Positions 1 to 10,279 of a DNA stretch of 64,000 bases are shown piece after piece. This DNA is from Tomocerus qinae (lineage: Eukaryota > Arthropoda > Collembola > Entomobryomorpha > Tomoceridae). The notes beneath the pieces are model-generated. The model was not told where the DNA came from. It made no database searches and saw only the letters and a list, made by a program, of their open reading frames with translations. Numbering within the stretch: the first letter of the stretch is position 1; each line of letters opens with the position of its first letter. The stretch spans positions 127,493,875 through 127,557,874 of the forward strand of contig CM034546.1 of NCBI GenBank assembly GCA_020055645.1, in the 5' to 3' direction. The position numbers and the translations under genes are program-made.

Positions 1-1754
1 GATTAGGGGGTATTTAATTAAATTAGTTTCAAACAATTCTACAGTTTCGATCAAAAATAATTTAAGTCTTAGTAGAAAATAGTACAACAGAATTTCATTT
101 TCAAAGTGCCAACATTTTTGTGGGCCCTTAAACCTTGCCATTCAATCCAAATAGGAATTGTAGATGACTAATAGGATTAGGAAGGACTCATGAAAAATAG
201 TTTCAAACAATTCTATGGTTTCGATCAAAAATTATTTAAGTTTTAGTAGAAAATAGAACAACAGAAATTCATTCTCAAAGTACAAACATTTTTGTGGGCC
301 CTTAAACCTTGCCATTCAATCCAAATGAGAATTGTAGATGACTAATTGGATTAGGAAGGACTCATGAAAAATAGTTTCAAACAATTCTATGGTTTCGATC
401 AAAAATTATTTAAGTTTTAGTAGAAAATAGTACAACAGAAATTCATTCTCAAAGTACAAACATTTTTGTGGTCCCTTAAACCTTGTTTTTCAATCCAAAT
501 GAGATTTGGAGATGACTAATAGGATTTGGAAGGACTCATTAAAAATAGTTTCAAACAATTCTATGGTTTCGATCAAAAATTATTTAAGTTTTAGTAGAAA
601 ATAGTACAACAGAATTTCATTTTCAAAGTGCCAACATTTTTGTGGGCCCTTAAACCTTGCCATTCAATCCAAATGAGAATTGTAGATGACTAATTGGATT
701 AGGAAGGACTCATGAAAAATAGTTTCAAACAATTCTATGGTTTCGATCAAAAATTATTTAAGTTTTAGTAGAAAATAGTACAACAGAAATTCATTCTCAA
801 AGTACAAACATTTTTGTTGTCCCTTAAACCTTGCCTTTCAATCCAAATGAGAATTGGAGATGACTAATAGGATTTGGAAGGACTCATTAAAAATAGTTTC
901 AAACAATTTTATGGTTTCGATCAAAAATTATTTAAGTTTTAGTAGAAAATAGTACAACAGAATTTCATTTTCAAAGTGCCAACATTTTTGTGGGCCCTTA
1001 AACCTTGCAATTCAATCCAAATGAGAATTAAAAGAGACGAATAGGATTAGGGGGTATTTAATTAAATTAGTTTCAAACAATTCTACAGTTTCGATCAAAA
1101 ATAATTTAAGTCTTAGTAGAAAATAGTACAACAGAATTTCATTTTCAAAGTGCCAACATTTTTGTGGGCCCTTAAACCTTGCCATTCAATCCAAATAGGA
1201 ATTGTAGATGACTAATAGGATTAGGAAGGACTCATGAAAAATAGTTTCAAACAATTCTATGGTTTCGATCAAAAATTATTTAAGTTTTAGTAGAAAATAG
1301 AACAACAGAAATTCATTCTCAAAGTACAAACATTTTTGTGGGCCCTTAAACCTTGCCATTCAATCCAAATGAGAATTGTAGATGACTAATTGGATTAGGA
1401 AGGACTCATGAAAAATAGTTTCAAACAATTCTATGGTTTCGATCAAAAATTATTTAAGTTTTAGTAGAAAATAGTACAACAGAAATTCATTCTCAAAGTA
1501 CAAACATTTTTGTGGTCCCTTAAACCTTGTTTTTCAATCCAAATGAGATTTGGAGATGACTAATAGGATTTGGAAGGGCTCATTAAAAATAGTTTCAAAC
1601 AATTCTATGGTTTCGATCAAAAATTATTTAAGTTTTAGTAGAAAATAGTACAACAGAATTTCATTTTCAAAGTGCCAACATTTTTGTGGGCCCTTAAACC
1701 TTGCCATTCAATCCAAATTAGAATTGGAGATGACTTATATGATTAGGAAGGACT
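1..1754 (-). repeat. 174-bp satellite array, block A (6-monomer higher-order repeat)
   Basis: The landmark AGTTTCAAACAATTCT recurs at 25, 199, 373, 547, 721, 895 and 1069, an exact 174-bp period. Base 1 onward is repeated from base 1045, so six monomers make a 1044-bp higher-order unit. The two higher-order copies differ at very few positions (for example A/G near 532/1576), which implies recent amplification. Each monomer carries GGGCCC and TTTCGATCAAAAAT. Orientation is called minus because the larger block at 13880-29612 reads as the reverse complement. The array enters from outside the window and stops abruptly at GGAAGGACTAGTAGACTAC. There is no coding potential. Confidence 0.97.
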
Positions 1755-4700
1755 AGTAGACTACTTCGTCTCTGTCTGTCTTCTTCTACTCTACTAATCA
1801 GACACCAATCTTTATAAATCGCAAAGCAGGAAGACCTTATCTATTAAAATTTGAAAAACGACACTGATTTGCCCGTTGATTTAATTTTAACCTAATTGTG
1901 ATTTTTAATTTCAATGATTCTGGAGACTACTAATTAATTTACCCACCATTCTAATTACTTTTTTAAATGTGATAAAAATAATCAATAGTCTTGGTCAAAG
2001 AAATGAGTATTGTTTTAGTTAATGCTTATATTTAGGAAACATAATAATATTGTCCCTAAAAAACTAATTAGCAAGGATATGAGAAATCCTTGTATTAGTG
2101 TTAAGATATGGCAAGTTATGATAACAATTGGGAAAGATCTAGTGACATTCCAATCCAAGATTTTGTCAAATACTTGAACTTACTAAATCTTGAAGTAAAC
2201 GGAACAGCGGAATAATTTGGTTATGTATCGTTTGATCTTGGTAGAAAGCGACAAGTTAAAAGACCAAATTGATCAAAGTCATTTCTTCCTATGATAAAGG
2301 TTTTAAATTGCCTACATAGAGTAATTTATTTATAAGGCATTACATGGGGTAGATTTCTTTCTAAAAACTAATTCCCAGATTTTAATTTAAAGTCTTATTC
2401 GCTAAATATACCTGTAAATTATTATAAATCCTTCCATTCCAAATTGTAGCGTTTTTTGAAGCCCTTTAAATATGGAATTGATTCAATACGCTTTCTAGAC
2501 TAGACTAGTAGACTAGTACGGCATTTACCAAAACAATTACAGGTTTAGTCAAAAGGTATATATTTCTGAGTGTCAACAACGTAGTTTCCGTCAAGCCACC
2601 ATATTTAGGCTTTAGTATTTGCTTCATTTTGATATTTTTGATAAAAAGATTTTCAATGTCAAGTAATTACCATATTTGGGCCCTTGTATTTTGCCATTCT
2701 ATCAGCAGAAAATAGATATTTACAGAGTAGTAGATATCGGGAAATATCAGTGTATAAATTCGGTAAGCCTTAATTTACTTTCAAATGCCGCGTGGCTTGC
2801 CGTCAAGTACATATATATATAACGAACACTGTATCAGTACTATGAAACGAATTGAAATATAATGTCTAATATTTTGCAAAGCTTAATAACAATTTAAATG
2901 ATGGTGAAATGATGAAATGATATGATAATGTGAAAATGATTTATTTTTACTAGATAGTTTGTATTTTATACAAAAACTTCTAAAACACATAAATAAATTT
3001 ACGGTATTTACGTCAAGCATCCAAATCTAAAATGCGTAATTTGAATTTACGGCACACTCGACACCTTGAGTACTCTAAGAACCTTAGAGCTATGGAATAC
3101 CTTAGACTAAGGTATTCTATTTGAAATATTTTATTTTGGATAATCATATAAATATAATGCCTTGCTCTATGTAGTTTCGTTTGTATAAATTTTAATTATC
3201 CATCTTCAGTGCCATTAAATTCTATTTTGAGAAAACTTCAAACGATGGTGTCAATTATTAAAAGTAACTTGCATAACCTGTGGTGTATACCTGCAAGGTT
3301 AACTTGGGTGAAGAATACATTTAGTTTTGCATTACCGGATGCCATACATTGATGCTATCATGCAGGTTTAATTTTCCGTTCAATAACAATTCCATAAATT
3401 TTGACCTAAAGTCGTATTTGATTTAATTGAATATTTTAAGACAGTTTCATAATTTTGATTAAAAGATGTTGATTTTGAGGTAAAATATGTTGGCTGTTAA
3501 ACCACTGTCAATGGAAATAGTAACGATTTTGGTACACCAGGAAGCCTAACAGGATCCAATCTTGGATTATATTAGATTATGGTAACCCAACCCATAACCT
3601 AGGCTTTTTTTCTGAACTTATGGTGAGTGTATCTACATTATTTTGAATTATTTATCGCCCGTTTTATGTTCACGATTTCCATTAAAAATGCAAATATGAG
3701 GGAATTTGGACGATTCTCTAGTATTGTGTATAGTATCTTTTCAAAGTGCCGATGCCGTTGTGGTGTTGGGTATATAAATCAAAACTTTTTAATTCGGAAA
3801 GGGAATAAAAGTAAAGTACTTTAATTTTGCATTTCAAATAGTATAGTACTAATTTAATGTTTATGTAAAACAACGTAGGCACTAATGAATATTTTTTTAT
3901 CTTTTGTCTAACCCTAACTACTATAATAACTATTAGTTAAAGAAAATTCCAAACGTTAAAAAGTATTCATAGAAAATTTCAAATTAAAAATATATCGTGA
4001 TATCATCTGAATCAAATGCATTTTAAGTTGCTATTAATAAATTCAGGTTACAGAACATTTTATCCTTTAAATAACATTAAATTTGAAAAGTTAAAAGGTA
4101 TCAGCAAAACGTCGTCAAATCAGCCGATTCAGGCAATTTATTATTTTGGCCGATTACGGCGTATCGGTAAAAACAGAAAATAATTAAATCAGCGGCCAAT
4201 TTATCTTCCCTAATTAACATGAATCGTATTCTGCATGCCTTTTACAGATTTTAAAGTTTGAAATTTATATTTTGGGCTACAGGTCTCAGCAGACCAAATA
4301 TACACCTCTATGTTTATTTCTCTGCAAACGAAAAAAATACTATAAATTCAAATTACTATTATTTCAAAGTCATAAGCTGTTTTTGTTTGTAAAACTTTAA
4401 TTAGAAACCGTTTAAAAATTTAAATTAAAGAAACTTGGACTTATTATATGATGAATAATGAATATAACATTTAAAATTTCTTGCTTAGATTTTTGTACGG
4501 TAAAAAATTTGGTTTTCACATGCCTTTATGTGAATTACTGCACGGAATATAATGATATAATACTAACTTGTGGTGAATAGTTTTACCCCAACTGTTATCA
4601 ATGATTATTATTTATAATAATGAAACACGTTCGAGTTTTAATTCGGGAAATAGTTTCTCATTTTACATTTTGTTTAAAAGCAATTTCTATTGAAGTAATT

Positions 4701-4916
4701 TAAACACCACTTATTTTACCTTCTACTACAATGAAATAGGTAATTTTAATTTTCCGTAATAAAAAACTTCAACTTAAAATTTTAATTTAATATTAATTAA
4801 TATTTTTGTGAGAAAAGTAAATTAATTATTTTGTGATACATTGTCCCTTATCTTTGTTTTGGCATTTGTGCTTTTTGATGATATTAGTTACATAATTTAC
4901 TAACTGGCTATCAGGT
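1755..4916. other. AT-rich DNA without recognisable genes
   Basis: No open frame of useful length and no recognised protein similarity on either strand. A 13-bp direct repeat GACTAGTAGACTA sits at the satellite edge (about 1751) and again near 2502. A short perfect hairpin with 11-bp arms (GAATACCTTAG / CTAAGGTATTC) lies near 3096-3118. Nothing else can be supported. Confidence 0.6.
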
Positions 4917-5439
4917 TTATACAATTCTGTTGTCTTTACTTTCACTCGAATAGTGAAGAAACTTTTTCAACATAGAAATACGCAAACCAGATATGAACTC
5001 CTTGTTATTAGGGAAAACAAGTTGCACCCCAAATTGAACAACTTTTTCAATTGTTCTTAAAACATGGTCACCGCATTCATAACCTTTACTTTGCTTTGGT
5101 ACAGACAAAGTTTTTAATGGCTCCCATTCTTGTTTCCCGTACCTTTTCTCTAACAGTGATCTAAGATCTTTATAGAAATTTTGTTTTTCATTTTTGTTTA
5201 TTAGATTTGGAATGGAATCGTAGTCATATATTGTAAATTTAGTCAAATCAACAGCCGCTAAAAACCAGTGATTAAAATAGAACAGTGGACATAGCAGGGG
5301 CCAAATATTGTTGGGTATTTTGGTTAGCATTGATTCTGTGGTTTTCATTTCGTTATCTTGCGAGTACCAACAAAAATGCGTGTCCGTGACATATACTCTT
5401 TCAATTTTGTCAACATGATCCATTTTAATGACATTAATA
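4917..5439 (-). pseudogene. Ulp1/SENP-like cysteine protease domain, main catalytic part
   Basis: The open frame from 5423 (168 residues) holds the C48 catalytic set in the right order: His52 in NHWFLAAVDL, Asp69 in IYDYDS, the oxyanion Gln111 in VPKQ, and Cys117 in YECGDHV. C48 enzymes remove SUMO-like modifiers; when fused to transposases their role is unknown. The ATG at 5423 is probably not the real start. The frame stays open upstream to the MITE at 5444 and resumes on its far side at 5679, where the typical N-terminal C48 motif (tryptophan, then acidic residue, then asparagine) is seen as WMNDRVLN. All catalytic residues are intact, so this part may have decayed little or be young. It ends with SKDNRIV and a stop at 4917. 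Confidence 0.8.
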
Positions 5440-5443
5440 TAGG

Positions 5444-5675
5444 TGTTACAGGAAATTTGTGCAGACCGGACATATGCAAAACGCCTAGGACAAATTTTGA
5501 TTTTTAACGAACCTAACCTAATTTAAAACAACTTTATGACTGTCAAATGTGCTTTCATGTCATTTTGATTGATTTGGATTAGGTTTGGTTCGTTAAAAAT
5601 CAAAATTTTGGTTTTCCATTTTACATATGTCCTAAGCATTTTCAAATGTCCGGTCTGTACAAATTTCCTGTAACA
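5444..5675. mobile_element. MITE-like element with about 80-bp terminal inverted repeats and TAGG target duplication
   Basis: The ends TGTTACAGGAAATTTGT and its inverse face each other, and the similarity of the two arms runs for roughly 80 bp (imperfectly: one arm has an extra AAATGGAAAACC-like stretch). The element is flanked on both sides by TAGG (5440-5443 and 5676-5679), read as a 4-bp target-site duplication. It is 232 bp long with no coding capacity. It sits inside the Ulp1 domain of the MULE-type gene. The superfamily is not assigned; a 4-bp duplication alone does not decide it. Confidence 0.85.
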
Positions 5676-5772
5676 TAGGCATTTAAAACCCGATCATTCA
5701 TCCATTGTGTTCCGTTTTTTTCTATAAGTGATAGTATGGCGTTATCGTCAATAACAATTCCGTCAATGTGAA
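5676..5772 (-). pseudogene. N-terminal piece of the Ulp1 domain, upstream of the MITE
   Basis: On the minus strand, right after a 3' splice-like site (pyrimidine run then AAG at 5773-5775), an open frame runs to the MITE boundary. It contains WMNDRVLN, matching the conserved start of C48 protease domains. The frame matches that of the catalytic part at 4917-5439 once the MITE and one TAGG are disregarded, which ties the two pieces together. An in-frame TAA lies immediately upstream of the proposed splice acceptor, so this piece needs an intron to join the transposase. Confidence 0.7.
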
Positions 5773-5860
5773 CTTAAAAACATATTTTTTCGTCTCTTCT
5801 TGTTCGCCTTCAGAAATGTCAATTATTTCAGTTTTCGAAACGCATTTTTTTGGTCGTTAC
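5773..5860 (-). other. Candidate 88-bp intron between transposase and Ulp1 parts
   Basis: Donor ATAA/GTAACG (GT at 5860-5859) and acceptor TTTTTAAG/TTCAC (AG at 5774-5773) on the minus strand. Of the donors inspected, this one leaves one base of a split codon, matching the phase needed by the Ulp1 frame; a stronger-looking GTAAGT donor at 5897 gives the wrong phase. Inference from splice-like signals only. Confidence 0.45.
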
Positions 5861-6680
5861 TTATATTTGAGGGAGCCGAGCGAAAGTATTTACTTACACG
5901 CTTGGACCTTTTGTCTTGTTTCTTTTGAGACCATATTTCTTGTGAATTTTCTGCTTCTTCTTCCAAAATTTTTCGCTTTTTAACAACAGCAGCCTTTTTT
6001 GTCCATCTGTTACTTTGTTCAAATTTACGTAACATCCCTAAAGTGGTGACTTGATGTTCCCTAATAAAATCTGCAGTATTTAAATGCCTTTGCACATGTA
6101 GTTGGTTTTTTGTGTTGGAGAAATAACTCTCAACTGCATTATTTGTGTGATGAGTAAAATTCCTATCGAGTAGAATTCGTGGTGTCATTGCTCCCCAAAA
6201 ACAATAATCCGCAATGTAAATATTTTGTAGAATATTTATAAGCTCGATGCAATGATAAGGATTTTTGTTCGTTTCGGTTTTACACATTTGATTTGATTTT
6301 CTGGTGGCAACGAAATACTTATAGAAAGGCGACTTCAACCTTAGAGTTTTAATATTGTCAGTTTCGTTAAAGATGTCATTAATATCATTAGCTTCGTGTG
6401 CATTTTTCTCATCTAAAATAAAATCGACATCAATTTTCGAAAACGATTCAAGCAATTGGTTAATATCTTTGGAGCTCATGTTTCGTGATCCAAAAAGACG
6501 AATTATGGCATTACATACGATTTGAAAGTTTTTAAGTGATCCAGATTGGAGTAAAGTGACAAAACTTTTAATGCCCACGTCCTTTATTTTCTTTAAAACG
6601 CCTTTTTTTGTTAGCAAGTTTAGGAAACTTCGAATAATATGCGCCGAGCAAAGGAAAATTACTATTTTACTTGTGGCCAT
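5861..6680 (-). pseudogene. MULE-type transposase, C-terminal catalytic block
   Basis: The open frame begins by ATG at 6680 and would run to a stop at 5823; the last 13 or so codons are probably intronic. Residues 10-20 read LCSAHIIRSFL, resembling the Cys/His segment that follows the second Asp in MULE transposases. Residues 180-190 read NNAVESYFSNT, the usual context of the third catalytic residue (Glu184). The lysine/arginine-rich tail (residues 215-265) could bind DNA or act as a nuclear signal. The ATG may be internal: in the same frame a TGA lies seven codons upstream, and a splice acceptor (TTAG/GAGATAGG) could join an earlier exon in another frame. Confidence 0.72.
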
Positions 6681-7380
6681 ACGTATTCTGCTTGTTCTTC
6701 ATTTTTTCCTATCTCCTAACATCTTCTCATGTAGATTGGTAACTCTTCCTTGTTCCATGCTAAAAGTAACATAAATAAATTTATTTTAGTAAACCATTTC
6801 AAACCACATAAGCCTTTTAAAAAGCATGAAATGCATTTATAACATTATCAATAATAATACGTAATATTTATTGGATTACTATGTAAGTTTACATATTTTT
6901 TAAACACTTTTGGAATTTTAATTGACAAAGTAATTACAGCAACTAGTGTTAAATGTTTCTGAGTCAACCACTGTGCCAAATTCTTAGCAAAGCAGTCTTT
7001 TATATCTGATACAAACTTTTATTTATAATTTAACTTTCTCCTCAATATGTTGTAAAGCAATAGTAAACCAATCATTATCACGTCAAGGATTTATACAAGT
7101 AACATAACCTTTTACTTTCATAGACTATTTTTTGTTAGAAATAGAACTATTTAATGGAACGCAAAAATATAATTCAGGAAAGGTCATCCTCTGTGTATAC
7201 GAATACTATTTTTGTCTGTTCTTCTGTTCGGAAATCCCGGTGCAGGATAACTAACGGTGGTTTGAATTAGATTGTTCACATGTTCAGGATATATTATTAA
7301 GCTAAAATTAAGGCCAAGTTTGTATATGGGTAAGATTAGCCAATCGCCCATTCAATGGAAAAAAATTTGAAAATGTTTAC

Positions 7381-7476
7381 CTACCTTCGCTAAGGCTGTG
7401 CAGAAGGAAAAATGAGAAGTCAATGCAGACCATTTTCTCAATTGATGACATCCTTTTTACTTTTTTCATGTCATGA
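7381..7476 (-). pseudogene. Short exon-like block with the second catalytic Asp of the transposase
   Basis: Too short for ORF calling. On the minus strand a frame beginning near 7476 encodes a stretch that includes MVCIDFSFFLLHSLSEG, closely resembling the DFS..L motif that carries the second catalytic Asp in MULE transposases. It ends at a good donor-like site, GAAG/GTAGGTAAAC. Upstream the frame is interrupted and the residues expected between the first and second Asp are spread over different frames, so decay or a further small intron is likely. Confidence 0.6.
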
Positions 7477-7538
7477 AACAGTAAAAATTTAATTTAATAA
7501 AAACTGCAAACTGCCATTTGTATTTGGAAATCTTGCCA

Positions 7539-7904
7539 TTATGCTGTACAGAAAAGTTTTTTTAGATTGACTTTTGAGCATATACTTCCTGTGCTGTCGA
7601 AATACAGATATGCATTACTAGTGCTCTTGTTAAGGTCACAATAAATTCTTAGAGCACTCTCCCTGTAAAGTCCACATATCAATGGCTCGACGCTGTAATA
7701 TTGAATATAGCCTTTAACAGCTCCATTTGGATTAATTGTATCCATCATTTCATTTTTCAATATTCCAATATCTTCGTACAGGGAGTCACTGTTTCTGAGT
7801 TTTTTTAAACCTTTGTCCTTTATTAATCTTAATTGCGACTCGCTTTTTTGACAATTATTCATGTGGAGATGTTTGAAATGAGACACGGAAGCATAATAAA
7901 GCAT
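7539..7904 (-). pseudogene. MULE-type transposase, block with the first catalytic Asp
   Basis: An open frame of 121 residues whose C-terminal third reads LYFDSTGSICSKV, then KKLFCTA. In MULE transposases the first catalytic Asp lies in just such a D-A/S-T-G context and is followed by KK..YYAL-like residues, so the match is good. The N-terminal half is Lys/Asn rich. The stop at 7539 comes exactly where the family continues, consistent with decay or splicing. It overlaps the preceding frame (7859-8323) by 46 bases in a different phase. Confidence 0.65.
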
Positions 7905-8480
7905 GGATTATTTACATACTTATTAACAATTGAGGGCCAAACACCGTTATGAAATTCATTTTTGTTGTGCATTAATGTCCAGTCTTCAGGAGATATTTTA
8001 ATCGCATATTCTTTGGGTGGGTCGTAATACAAGTCTTCTTTTTTGATATTTGCAGCTGCACATAATGTTTCTGTGGAGAAGTTCAATTCTGGGTTGTCAT
8101 TCAAAGCTGTTAACTCAATTTCGTTGCTTGTAATTGATTCTTCGTCAGATAAATTATGTAAACTATCTGTTAATTGGTTTTTTTGAAAGCATATAGCTTG
8201 TTCAAATTTGTGATTCGTGCTGTCGTCGATTGCAATGTTTTGTTCTCCAACTAGTAAGGATGGTAATAATTCATTGTCTCGGTTTTCCTCTGATGCGTTT
8301 TCTAAAGATTTATGCGGAAGCATTTCGTTGGGTGTTTAATGTTCGGTACTAAGGTTGGAAGATGGCGTGCAATTTTCTTCTGGGTTATTGTTAAAAGTTT
8401 TGCAAGGAAGACATACGTAAAAATCTTGACCGTAATAATCCGTTACACAACACTTATTGGAGTAGTGATACCATCTAAGT
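7859..8480 (-). pseudogene. N-terminal region of the MULE-type element, with an internal stop
   Basis: The frame from ATG 8323 gives 154 acidic residues ending in a tract containing YDPPKEYAIKISPEDWTLM. The same frame extends upstream to about 8480 across a single TAA (8333-8335); that upstream part has CCVTDYYGQDFYVCLPCK, a Cys-rich stretch that could be the zinc-binding N-terminal domain common in MULE transposases. A donor-like AA/GTATGT lies near 7917, close to where the next block takes over in another phase. The functional reading is inference from position. Confidence 0.45.
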
Positions 8481-10210
8481 AGAATTAATTTGGATTTATA
8501 ATATCACATAGCACGGTAGTACTGAAAATGCATAATTATGCACATTATTTGGAAAGTGAGTTTTAGGTATTTCACAGTATATATATTAAAATGAAGTTGA
8601 AGCATTTCTTGGAATAATTATATTAATGTTTTTGCATTTGCAAGTCCAACTTCAATAACAATGTATAACTATTTTATTAAAGGTCATTAACGTCTAAAAA
8701 TAAAAAAATAAGTTCATATGAAGACCATTATAATATATCTATTTATCAATATTTGGATGATACTAGTAATATTCTAATTTTTTTCATTTTAAAGCTTTTC
8801 ACTACTTATTACGTTTAAAGTTTTAATGAATACTTTAGAAACTTAAAAGCAATATTTAATTATAGTATTTAAATATGGCTTAACATTTTTGCTTCAAACC
8901 TTTCATTAAATTTAAATATACTATGGCAGGGAAAAACAATACATACATTTGGTAATCCATGATACTGCATTGAACCATGGGGAGATCTCTACTCCGAAAT
9001 ACATCATTACAGATGCAATGTCGTTTCCTTTTGGGTACAAGTGGTGTGAACAATATTTTAAGTTTTTATCGCGTTTAGGACGTGTACTAAGGTTACATAA
9101 ATCTTCTTCTAAGTATTCATTTATTATTTCCTGCTCTCCACGAACTACTGGCAAGTAAATGAAATGATATTTATCCTTAAGTTAAAAGAATATAATTTTA
9201 ACAATTGCAGAATTTTAAAAGCTACTGTTAGATTGTCTATGGAGGATGTAGCTCTGTAAAAAGTTACTAAGCATTAATTATTAATTAGTAGTTAGTTTTT
9301 TGACTTACTGATTGGGATATCGCAATTCAAATCGTCTAGTTCATCATTTTTATTTAAGTTCACGTCAATTTGGTTTGAATTTGTAATGTTACTGTCAAAG
9401 GTTTTATTAACTTTTGTGTCACACAAACTATTTACATTTTGCTTCTGGATTCAGACGCCATGACTTTACGGATTCTCAAATCGTAAATAACATTGCATGG
9501 TATTTCCTGTTCCTACGAATGAATTATCAGCCGTTTCAAAACATGGTGATTTCTTTCCTGTTTCGATCGGAAATAAGTTATTGCAGCGTTTTTATATTCT
9601 TTTATCTGCGGCCATGAAAATCTTCTCTCTATCAAGGTTGCATATATTTGTCTAAGAATGTCAATATTCCGTTGGGACACAAATTTTAAATTTGCAGCTT
9701 TTTTAATCAATTGTTTTGATTTTCGAGATTTGATTCTCTCTTCATGGTTTACTTCCAGATTAATCTATGTATGCTTTTTCAATAAATTTAAAGGATCCCC
9801 TTCAAAGTATCGAAGTATAGTCGGTAATGTATTGTTGCCTTTTTTCCTAGATAATGAATAATACATCGTTTACGTTTTTAAGAAATTTGGATGAGTTCTG
9901 GTAAAGTTTGCAATGGAAATATCTTTTTTCTATTCGGTCCTTGGTTGGGACTATAAGGATATAAAATAAAATCAACATCGAATAACATTTTGCATGGCGT
10001 AAATAAAAATTTGTAATCACTATAAATACTATGAATGCCCAGAAATATATTTTGCAGGAATACATGACATGACTAACCTTAACCGTGTACATTTACGTAT
10101 TACATAAATACAAGTCGACTCGACAATGTATATTTAGGCTCAAGTTTTTGCTGTTTAAAATAATTTTCAATCAAATCAGGCAATAAGACCAGGCATTAAT
10201 CTTAATGCCA
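8481..10210. other. AT-rich DNA, no gene recognised
   Basis: Minus-strand frames at 8921-9154 and 9513-9710 are short and without recognisable motifs. They may be leftovers of the MULE-type element or chance. No terminal repeats of that element were seen here. Confidence 0.4.
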
Positions 10211-10279
10211 AGTAAAATTCAGGCATTAGGCTTAATGCCGGGCATTATTAGGCAATAAGCTTAATGCCTGAATTTACTT
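10211..10279. repeat. Imperfect inverted repeat built on GGCATTAAGCTTAATGCC-like motifs
   Basis: AGTAAAATTCAGGCATTAGG is answered by an almost exact inverse ending GCCTGAATTTACT (one mismatch and one 1-base indel over about 23 bp). Extra GGCATTAA/TTAATGCC palindromes lie at 10191-10209 and inside the loop. It could be a decayed MITE. Confidence 0.6.

Larger units (their letters stand above)
4917..8480 (-). pseudogene. MULE-type transposase fused to a C48 (Ulp1-like) protease, decayed, multi-exon
   Basis: Read on the minus strand, collinear pieces of one transposon gene can be followed from about 8480 down to 4917. In order they are a Cys-rich N-terminal segment, a block with the first catalytic Asp (YFDSTG), a short exon-like block with the second Asp (CIDFSFFLL), a block with LCSAHII and the third acidic residue (NNAVESYF), and a C-terminal Ulp1 domain with a complete His-Asp-Gln-Cys set. 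This order and these motifs fit Mutator-like (MULE) DDE transposases; some MULE families are known to carry Ulp1 proteases. The gene is broken by an in-frame TAA at 8333-8335, frame changes between 7539 and 7904, and a 232-bp MITE inside the protease domain. Terminal inverted repeats of the element were not found. Exon limits are inferred from splice-like GT/AG sites. Confidence 0.72.

Noticed and set aside
1751-2515. GACTAGTAGACTA direct repeat as a possible target duplication around a 745-bp insert
   Set aside because: The right copy is not followed by satellite sequence and the segment has no element ends; more likely a local simple repeat.
5773-5897. Strong GTAAGT donor at 5897 as the intron start for the transposase-Ulp1 joint
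   Set aside because: It leaves the wrong phase for the Ulp1 frame; the weaker donor at 5860 gives the right phase.
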